NCBI GenBank assembly: GCA_020809705.1
Contig: CP085829.1
Location: 1 to 64,000 of the forward strand
Origin: Calonectria ilicicola
Lineage: Eukaryota; Ascomycota; Sordariomycetes; Hypocreales; Nectriaceae
Reading direction: 5' to 3'
Length of the DNA: 64,000 nucleotides
This document shows positions 47,752-57,300 of this stretch, in pieces (within the stretch, counting starts at the first letter, position 1; each line of letters starts with the position of its first letter). The notes below the pieces were generated by a model that was not told where the DNA came from, ran no database searches, and saw only the letters and a list, made by a program, of their open reading frames with translations. The position numbers and the translations under genes were made by a program.

Positions 47752-48801
47752 TTAGTGATGGGCATCCATTTCATAGATTCTCCGCTGGTGGTCTGACTCG
47801 GCTGGAGAGCCAAGGGCAGTCAGCGAATGTAGTTCGTGTGCATGGTCTGGGGTAGACATTTCGAGCGGTGGCTTTGGGCTGTGCCTGGTGGTATACACCG
47901 GGGTCTCGACTGGCATTCGAGAGCGTCGACTTCGCATGAAGAAGAAAGCCAACACACCAATTAGTGCCACTACAGCTGCTGCCCCAACAGCCACACCTGC
48001 AATCGCGCCTCCACCAAGTCCTCCATGGCCCACTGGTTCTGTTGAGCGGCTAGTCTCAGACGCTGCTGTCGTTGTTGTGGTTGAAAATACACCAGTGAAT
48101 TTGTACAGGTTAATGATATAGCTCCCGCCGCATTGATACCGAGAGTCTCCGGGGCATGCCGAACTACAACTGCTAGCAGAAGTCGGGACGCCGTTGTAAG
48201 TAGTATTGTCGCAGAAACATTGCTTCCCATCTTCAACGCCGCACCATTGATTATCGTTATCAACGTTGCGACACCAGTCGCAACAAAAAGCTGCATTATT
48301 TAGCAGGGGTTGAGACATAGATCCCCGGAGCACTCGGTTGGTGGAGTCGGCGTAACAGCCTACATAAGAGAAATCGGATACTTGCTGGGGGTTAAGAGTC
48401 TCGAATGTCGCTGCTGTGGTAATTGGGGCCGTAGCGCTATAGAGATTTATATACCAAGAGCCTCCGCACTCTTCATCACCTGCCCCTGCACATGTGTTGC
48501 TGCAATGCGAAGCCGGGGCCGAACTGGGGCTGTGTCTGGTGCTATCGCAGAAACATTGGCCGCCATTTTCAACACCCCATATTGTGTAGTCGGTGTTATT
48601 ATTAATACACCAGTCGCAGCAATATTGGGGGTAGTTTCGCATAGGCTCAGTCCAGGTTCCGTTAAGGACTCTCTCGCTGGAGTCTGAATAACAGCCAAGT
48701 GAGCTGTAACCAGAGACAGCCTGTGTGACTGCTCGCGGTTGTAGAGCATTGTCTAGGGTTGGACCGACTATAGGGCGAGGAATTTCGTTTTGAAATCTCA
48801 T
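47752..48801 (-). CDS. Two-WSC-domain single-pass membrane protein
   Basis: An uninterrupted 349-codon frame. Two WSC domains (about 33-121 and 144-234) show the family pattern GCYSDS...CCDWC...GGQCFCD...CGGSWYINLY and GCYADS...CCDWC...GKQCFCD...CGGSYIINLY. A Ser/Thr-rich stretch (238-255) follows, then a transmembrane helix (about 264-288), a basic stop-transfer RSRRSR and a 60-residue cytoplasmic tail. WSC domains bind cell-wall glycans. This plan is that of cell-wall stress sensors, although here the tail is short. No signal peptide is visible after the chosen ATG. A small upstream exon starting MVKCVFVTRSVPLF (about 48928) could splice in frame through a GTAAGT intron, but it is not a convincing signal sequence either. 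Upstream lies a tandem duplication (49034-49285). Confidence 0.85.
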   Translation of the reverse strand: MRFQNEIPRPIVGPTLDNALQPRAVTQAVSGYSSLGCYSDSSERVLNGTWTEPMRNYPQYCCDWCINNNTDYTIWGVENGGQCFCDSTRHSPSSAPASHCSNTCAGAGDEECGGSWYINLYSATAPITTAATFETLNPQQVSDFSYVGCYADSTNRVLRGSMSQPLLNNAAFCCDWCRNVDNDNQWCGVEDGKQCFCDNTTYNGVPTSASSCSSACPGDSRYQCGGSYIINLYKFTGVFSTTTTTAASETSRSTEPVGHGGLGGGAIAGVAVGAAAVVALIGVLAFFFMRSRRSRMPVETPVYTTRHSPKPPLEMSTPDHAHELHSLTALGSPAESDHQRRIYEMDAHH

Positions 48802-51690
48802 GATGAATTTTTGTATTTGCTTTTTGTGAGATGTATTAAATTAGATGGATTGATGGCAGGTGAATGCAGCGAAATACTTACACAAATGGTTGAAAGAGGG
48901 GAACACTTCGGGTGACAAAAACACATTTCACCATCTTACTACCGGGCCTTTTTGTTGGCTTGCGCTCCGTTTCCTATTTATTGAACCTTGATCCTTAACA
49001 TAACGCCGGCCATCGTCCCATTCCTTGATTGGGCATGGTGATGCTGCAGCCATATCCGGAAAGAGAAGTCTCGTTTTTTAACCCAAGCAGAACCTGTGAT
49101 AACGTGCATTGGGGGCGGCTTCCTGTTATTACCGCGCCGCTGCGGCTGATGTGCATGGTCATTGCTATGCTGCAGCTATATCTGTAAAGAGAAGTATTGT
49201 TTTTCTAACCCAATTAGAATTTATGGTAATTTGAATCGGGGGCGGCTTTCTACCCTCACTACCACGCTGTTACGGCTGATGTGCAGGATGCCTTTGATCT
49301 AATGTTGATCAAGTTAGAGGATGGCCCTAGATTCCAGCCGTCAAAGGATGGCTGTTGAATTTGGAGGATTGGCAGTATTGTGGTCGATGGGTTACTTAGA
49401 AGCCATAATGGCATCTGCAAGTCAAAAAGAATTTATGTTTGGGACTCAAAAAGATTCCCCATTGATATTAGGCATATTGAACTTTTGGCTCTCTATAATC
49501 TCCCCCCTTCTTTGGTTTTAGGGATCTTTTCATTAGTACTACCCAAGGTAGGATTTTACACCGTGCCGTGTAGGCCGTTCCGCCAGATACGATATGGGGC
49601 CATCTCCTCATCCTCGATTGGGATCCGTGCATGATTGCCATGTGGATACCAATGACTGTGCAATCCCAATGAATGAGTGAAAAATGACAATCGCAGGCAA
49701 GAAGCTTCATAGATGACTACGTTGCCGAAATCATGAAGACGGATCGTATCATAATCGGAGAGTGTTATAATCAAGCAAGCAGATATTCTATTTGCAAATC
49801 AGACTTTTATATTAACAACAAGAAGCTGAAAGCACACCAACATTCTGAAACTTGCCCCACCCAGTAGAAGATGACGCGCGTCGCTGCTGCTACAAGCGCC
49901 ACTTGGCACAGAGGGCCAGTCAACTAGCGTCTCAGGCGCTGAGTTAAACAATTAATAATTATACCGTCGATCATGAGTCTTTGACCTGTCCTTTTGTCCG
50001 CAGTGGGTTAGAGGGCAAGTCAGTGACGCCTTTAGGTTAGCCAAGCTTTTAGTACGAAGAAGTGTATCGCATCCTTCGAGTTAAGATTGTCTGGGTAGAC
50101 GTCAATAAAATAGTTTGTGAGTCCTTAGCTCGCCAAAGCTGTGGAACAAACGGACTTTCCTGCCAGGTCCGGGGGCTCGACTGTTCCAATCTTGTCGCCT
50201 TCCCCGCCGGCACCTTCGTGTCTTGGAAGACAGGGACACTGACCTCTCTGACAGCGTCTCCAGTAGCAAGCAGCCTGGACCTTTATCCCATCAATTCCAT
50301 CGCTCATCTTTAAGATCCTTACCAGGACAAACTCTGAATCGGGTAACTTGCTCGTTCGGCACACTCTTGAGGATGCCCTCCCATTGATCAAGACTCAGCC
50401 TAGCGCTATCAGTGACGTCGCTTAAAATGCTACAGCAAAGGATTTGGCATATGTATGCCAGGGCATAATATTCTTAATGAAGTTTGTCGACTTTTGTCTG
50501 AAGGGAGATGAAGTAACAGCCCTGTTGGCCAATGTAGGCGCTATTAAAATGATGAAGACCTCTGACTGATCTTGGACGATATGCTTAGTGCTCCAGCTGT
50601 TCAGCATGTGGAAGAATGAGATTGTGCAGAAAGGTCGGGGGCATGATAACCATGAGCAAATCAGGCAATAAAAGCCTCCAGGAGGGTGCAAAATTCTTAT
50701 ACTCGACAGGCTGAGTTTTCTTTTTTTTTATTTCTGACGGAGACAGATAACATATTGTTAAAATTCCTAAGTAAATAGTACACAATCTTGCTGTTAGTAT
50801 TCTCTTCTGCTCTGCCACAACCATCGATGATGTCCTTGACATCGCGAGGATGAATTAATTCTCGTTCATTCTAATTTTGATAGAATATTTACAAGTATAA
50901 GCCACAATACCTCCGTGGTACACATCTGTCATGAATTTGTGGATGATAGCCATATAGCTAAAATACCTGTTAGAGCTAAGTACAGTGGATCAAGCTGTAA
51001 TAATCCTTACATGCACTTTTTAAATGAAATGATAGTGATAAAATATGTAAATAATACTCATTGCTTAACGCAAAGCAAGACCACCACTCATAGCAAGAGA
51101 CAGAGAAGAAAAATAAATATTTCCACAACATTCCTCGAGGCGCAGAACCGTCACAACCAATAGAATGATGGAAAAAAAGCACCATGGGATTTTTGTCCCC
51201 AATGGGTAGCGAATAGAAACTCCTAATAAAAGCCATTGCGGATACTAATCTTACTTATTTACCCTCTATTGGCTGACCTTTGGTCTTGTGGAGCCGAGAC
51301 TAAGCTTCAAATGGAAATGACAGATTAATCTACCCTAAACTCTTCAATGACTCCATCGTCATGGGCAGTCGGGATGCTTCGCAGATTAAAAAGAATATAG
51401 AAGAGAAATGGGATACAATTTAGGGGTTGAAACTTGGCAAAATACGCATGGCGAGACTTTTCTAAGCTGGAATTGGCGAGAGAGGTGGGCGAAACAACAG
51501 CTGGCTATTGGTTCTGAAGCACCACAATCGCACTATGCGACTAGTGGACTCCCTATGAAATGACCAAATGTCTTCGTGATATTATGGAAATAAAATAAAC
51601 CCAGTAGTACTAATGCAATTGAAACATCTCGCGACCATGGCCAACAAGAAAAGGCTGATGATGTTAAAACCATACACCCGTTGGCCAAAA
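48802..51690. other. Long intergenic region
   Basis: It contains the tandem duplication described separately and the 5' flank of the WSC gene. Open frames at 49321-49521 and 50062-50391 (both strands) have no recognised motif. I see no RNA gene. Confidence 0.4.
49034..49285. repeat. Diverged tandem duplication of about 120-130 bp upstream of the WSC gene
   Basis: Unit 1 (49034-49153) and unit 2 (49154 to about 49283) share CATGGT, TGCTGCAG, AAAGAGAAGT, TAACCCAA, GGGGGCGGCTT and CGGCTGATGTGCA in the same order. Unit 2 differs largely by C-to-T and G-to-A changes (for example CATATCCGG to TATATCTGT). Confidence 0.8.
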
Positions 51691-52993
51691 CTAAGATCCT
51701 GACAGTTGGGCAAGGTTTAATTCCTCAAAAGAGGTATAGTCCTCAGGCAAAGACCCAAAAAGCGGACATATATCCACCTTTGCCCAGTGTGTTTGGAGAA
51801 ACTCTTCGGGTAGAATTTGTTCAAAATTTAGAGAACTTGTCAGCAATCCTTCATCGATATCTAGACCTTGTTCTCTTGATGGTAGTGCATCGTGGTTTGT
51901 TGTTTGGTTTAGGAAATTTCCAATATTTGGACTCGAAAATACACCATCAGCAGTTTCTGAACTCACGGTGCCTGTGAATGCTGGAGATGGGGGTTTTGTA
52001 GATAAAGGGTCGCCACCGTGGATGTTTCTAACGTGAATTATTCGTAAAAGAGTCTGATTATATCTTCCGGCAGGATTCCAAGTTTCTGACAATTCGTGAA
52101 GCGCAAGTATACAGACCTTAACCCCACCAAAATCTTCAGTCGTAGATTCAGCCTCGTTTCGCAAATCAGGAACTTGCAGCAATATTAACGCTGCTGAGAG
52201 TATGCAATGTGTAACGGCGATGGGTCTTCGCCGGAAATTTGCAAATATCTGGCGATATCTCTTTGCTAAGACGACAATCTGTGTCGCCGCTTCTCTACAG
52301 ATAGCAATTGCTTTGCAGTTCATTTCATCAGCAACTTGGCCACCTTCCACGCCGCAAGACATGAGCCTGTGCTTCCTAATCTTGCATAGAAATGGCTTCA
52401 TGAGAAGAATAAAAGAGGTATGATAAACCATGTGTAACGCAAAGATGTGTGCCGATGTGTTCATTTTTGAGCGATGAATCCGCAGTTCTGTGGGCAAGTC
52501 GTAAAACCAGCCACGCAACCTCAAGAGACAGTTTTCAACAAAAGTTGGACGTTGCTGTCTTTGATCTGCTGGAACAGGTGTGTAGCTAATCTTAGATGAG
52601 AAAGACTGGATGGAATACAAATAATGGGTCGGTAATACTTACAGTGTCGAAAGTATTTGTTCAAGAATTTCGCTGTGAGAGACTAGCGCGCGCTGAATCG
52701 CATACAAATCACAACTTTTATCCCGGGACATTGGGTGACTAGTACCAGACTTGGAGTCCGAAATGGCCGGGAACTTCAAGGAAGGTAGCTTCAGCGAGCC
52801 TTGTGATTTCTATGCAACTCCAAGGTCAACTGTGGTACTCAACTACGAGCTCTGCGCATCATTTGTGACATACACTCACGGTGCAAACACGCCCGGTATA
52901 GCTGGCGGAATGCTTGTCCAAGACGTATAGGCATAGGTAGATGTTTCGTCTCAGTCGGCTTTCTTCTTCAGATATCTTTTGTTTATGGGTTAG

Positions 52994-53168
52994 TATCACA
53001 CTTTGGTCATTGGGTCATAACGAGAGATTGAAAGAGCCTTGATTCCTATGAAATAAAGAGCAGTCAACTATGTGTTTTATAGCTAGGTCCAGCCCCAATT
53101 GGCTGTGGGGCTGCGACAACGCATTGAGGCCGTGAGGCCATTGAGGCCAGCCACAACTAGTCTCCACA
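52994..53168 (-). repeat. Copia 3' LTR
   Basis: 175 bp. On the minus strand it runs TGTGGAGACTAG to AGTGTGATA. It is preceded by the purine tract at 53169-53180. Confidence 0.92.
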
Positions 53169-53443
53169 CACCCCCCATTCTACAGTCTGTTGTTGTGAAC
53201 TGTTGAATGTTGTGAATAGCTTCACCTTTGTTGCCGTAACTTCATACAAATGAACATAACGATTGAAATCGTTCCTTGGAGTGATGCCTCAGGGGTAACT
53301 GTAAGGCTGTGCTCCTCGGAGCGTGAGAAACTTGGTTCCGAGCGATGTTCATGATTCAATGTGGTTGAAGTTCATAAATATCGCGGTTTCTTGTGCCCGC
53401 AGCCTTGCTCCTTTCTTCCTCATCTATCTCTAGCTCCAGCACA

Positions 53444-54289
53444 ATGGTCTGAGACTTCTTTCTCTTGCTCGTGAGCGCGCACAACAGCTTTGTTCATGCT
53501 TGCTGACACTGTGTTCTAGCCTATCACCACTCGTTCCCAGCGCGCTGCCACTGAGGGATCTAATCCCAAGCCAGTGCAAACTCCTTTGCCGTCTGCTCCT
53601 AAGCGCGCGCCTGTGAGTGTTTCTGTGCTCACTTCCTGTGTTTCGCATGGCTAATCTGTGTTCCATAGCGTGCCCAGACCGCCGAGCCCAGAACTCCTGG
53701 TTCTCAAGCTGAGACTCCAGGTTCTCGCGCTCCAGACTCTTCTTCTCGTGCTCGACCTTTGGCTCCTGGCGCTTTGGGAGTACCATTCGACCCGCCCTGT
53801 GAGAATTACCTGCGCTCTGCCATTGCTGGAAAGGGCCAGCTCAAGAATTGCCACACAGTGGAGGGACGTTCCAAGCGCTGTGCTGCTTGTGGAGCAGGTA
53901 ACCATCAATGTCACCCTTGGTACGCTTACGCTGGCTGGTTCTATGCTCCATTACTGACTTGTGAGCAGTCGCCGAGTACTCGTGCCTCTGGCACGTCGCC
54001 TTGTTATCGCTCTGGACAATGGGGAGCGTCGAGTAAGTGAGCACCGTTTAGTCCACCTGGAGCTCTGTATTAACCAGCTGCACAGATGGCAACTCGTGTG
54101 AAGCATGCCCTTCGTCTGCTTATGGAGATGTTGGATGAGAGTCCTGAGCTTTTCGAGCAAGGTGCTGGTGAGGTGGTTGCTCAGGGAGCAGGTGGAGGAA
54201 AGTCCCAGGGTGCTGCTGATAATCTGGAGGAGCGACGTTCGCGTGCTCGCGTTTTGCTTAATGAGTTCGTGGATGTTACTATTATTTAG
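53444..54289 (+). CDS. Antisense accessory ORF of the Copia element (cysteine-cluster protein, five exons)
   Basis: Proposed exons: 53444-53446 (ATG only), 53520-53612, 53669-53919, 53969-54032 and 54086-54289; four GT-AG introns of 73, 56, 49 and 53 bp keep phase and give 204 residues beginning MPITTRSQRAATEGS. The first donor (GTCTGA) is poor, so the start is the weakest part. A Pro/Ser-rich region is followed by a cysteine cluster C-x16-C-x9-C-x2-C-x6-C-x2-C (RCAACGAGNHQC), whose right half has the spacing of the Gypsy antisense ORF. A helical C-terminus follows (HALRLLMEMLDESPELFEQ). It lies between pol and the 3' LTR, convergent with pol and 103 bp from its stop. The function is unknown. 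Confidence 0.6.
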
Positions 54290-54392
54290 AGCGCGCCTAA
54301 AGAGTAGTACGGTGCGTGGTTTGATAGTTTTGAGCATTGCTCGAGAAAGAGCCAAAATGAGCTCAATTCAGTGAATTGTTTTTCTTTGCATA

Positions 54393-57300
54393 TCACTTTT
54401 GCTCCACTCGGCTAAGGTCTATCATATTTAACAGTGCTCGAAATTGCTCAAAGCGCTGCCGCGATAGTGCTTTGGTGAGCCCATCAGCAGGCATTTGCCC
54501 TGTTTCCAGATAAGTTATCTCAAAGGAGCCCTTTTCGTGCTCTTGACGTAACCACATGTTCATGATGTCAACATGCCGCAGCCGGGTTGTTATTCGGCTG
54601 CCTTTTTCAACAACAAGTCGTATGGTTTGGAGGTTATCACACTGCAGGTTCCAGTCTGCCTCTGGGTTAAAGCGCATTTCACTGAAAAGGCGCTTTAGGC
54701 CAATTGTTTCCTTCGCGGTGTGTTCCAAAGCGAGCATTTCTGCCTCTGTTGTTGACGTTGTTACGGTGGCTTGGCGGGTGGCCTTCCACATGACTAGTCC
54801 GCCAAATAGGCTTATCATATAGCCTTGTGAAGACCTTCGTGTTTCAGGGTCGTCAGCGAAAGAGGCATCGCTGGCGATCACCATAGCCTGCAATTCACTG
54901 CTCTGACCGTATTGAATTGCGAGGCCTCGTGTTATGAAGAGATATCGAATAGCTTGGTCAGCAGCGTTTTGGTGCTCCTGACTTGGGTTGGTGAGAAAAC
55001 GGGATAATGATGACGCTGCAAATGCGAGGTCCGGTCTAATCATTATTGCTGTATATAGCAGGGAACCGACTTTTTCCTGATATATCTTTATTTCCTGCGC
55101 AGTTGCTTGGTCTTGCCTTTTGGCTAGCTCTATTGCTGGAATTGGTATGCTAGGGTGAGTGTTTGTAGCATCCAATTTGAACTTTGCAGCTATTTTCTCA
55201 ATATATGAATCATGAGATAGATATATCTTGTGCTTTGTGCGGTCTCGAATTATCTTTACACCTAGGAACCATTGTGCATCACCTTTATCAGAGGTCTCAT
55301 ACATTTCCTTGATGCCTTTCATGATTTCTAGCGCTGCAGATGCATTATTCCTGTGATATAATACCAGAATATCATCCACAAAGAATACGATGAATGCGTT
55401 ACGAGCTTTGGTGTAGAATAAGCAGGGCTCTTCTAAGCTGGCTTCCATTCCTAGCTTCTTGAGGGTTGAAGCAAACTCATTGAACCACAGCTGGGGCGAG
55501 TCCCTAAGACCATACAAAGCTCGGTCTAGCTCTATACATCGATTTGACTGCTTGAATCCGCCTGGTAATTCGCATGTGACTGGTGCGCCGTCTTTGCTTC
55601 TCATAGCATTCACGAAGGCATTGACGATGTCAAGTTGCTTGATTTCCAGGTCGAATTGAGCGGCCAGAGCAATGATTATACGGAATGACCGCGCTGCGAG
55701 CGTTGCAGCATATGTGCTCTCGATTGTAGAGCTTTCCTGCAAGTCACCTCGAACGCACAACCTCGCCTTACATCGTTCAAGATATCCGTCTTGGTTGAAT
55801 TTGTAAGTGAAGACCCATTTGAGCGGCAGCGGTTTGGTTCGTGCCTTTGTGCGCTCTATTTCTCTCCATGTTCCCTTTTCAATCAGGGTTCTGACCTCCC
55901 GGTGCGCTGCTTGAATAAACAGCTCATTCAACGGGTGTTTTATCATCTCTCTCCAGTTCTGTGGGGGCTTGAGAAGGTCGTCTCGGTGTAGCTTGGGGCG
56001 GTTTGGTGCCGCGCTAATCCGAGCAGCTTCCTTCTGCTTTACTGCTCCCATGAGTGTTGCAAATACGATTTGAATGCTCTTAGGATCCGTGTAATTTATC
56101 TCATGGTAATCAATCATGAAGAAATTCAACATCAGGTCCTCGTTGCGATCTTGCCGTGTTAGAGTCCTTCGGTTCTGCCTTGTGTTGCTTCTTTGAGCTT
56201 GGTGACGGCGTGTTCGTGCGCCTGCAAGCGTTTGAACAACTGGTTGGCCTCGCCTTTGACCTCCGCCTCTTCTGCGTGTAGGTCTTGACTCCCGTTCCTG
56301 GCTTTGTGGTGTGCCAGTGTTGACAACGATTGTGAGCTCTGGTGGCTCAGACGGCGGCGTAGCTACTGCTTCCTCTGCTGCCTCGCTCACTGGTTGGTTC
56401 GTTGCCTGCTCCAACTGTTCTGGTTGCTCATCCACTGTCTCGGGTGTGTGCACCCCTGAGCTCGTGGACTGTTCTGTTGGTGGTTGGTCTGTTGTGCTTG
56501 TCTCTATTTGTTGCACCTGACCTGTGCTCTGTTGAGCTTCTGCCGTGCTCCCTGAATGCGCGTTTTCTGGTTCTGGAGTTTGTTCCGGCGTTTGAAGTCC
56601 TGTAGGCGTTTGACTGGGTGCATGCTCGGTGTCTTTTACTGCGCTTTGAGTGGTTGTTTCCGTGCTCATAGGCGCCTCCACCCCCGAGTTCAAACCCGCG
56701 GACATTGGTCCTTGCAAAGATCCCTCGTATGTTGCCTCATCATCGATTTCCTCTTCGATTTGGAGAGCCCAATCTTTGAGTTGGATGACCGTATGCTCGG
56801 CTGAGCTTGGCTCATCCGGTTCGTAACCGATGTGCTCATTGAATTGCACATTTCGAGTCGTGATAACCTTTGCAAGTCGAGGTATCCATATACGATATAT
56901 GTTGTGAGCTGTATATCCCACCAAATACCCTATATGGCCTCTGGGGCTGACTTTCATATCTCTCTTTTGTTGGCCCAACGCCCTGCCTCCAACTAAAGGA
57001 TAGGCGCGGCAACCATATACATACACACCGTTCCAATCAGGCCTCAGGTCAACCGTAAGCTCTCTTATTGGTAAAGGAGCATGGTGCCTAAACCATGTGT
57101 CTAACTTCTCGAGTGGGGACATCCAATTCCTCGTCTTTGAAGGTGACATGTTGAGCAGGTGTGCAGCTGTTCTGGTGCTCTCTGGCCATAGCTTTGTTGG
57201 AAGCTTTGCTCCATTGAGCATTGCATTGGACTTATTTGTTACTTCTTGACCCGCGCGTTCAATGGTACCATTTGGCTCGTGGGTCTCTGGTGGAGAGAGC

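Noticed and set aside
47888..48687. Plus-strand ORFs opposite the WSC gene
   Set aside because: Mirror frames of a cysteine-rich gene; the minus frame has domains, a transmembrane helix and an ATG.
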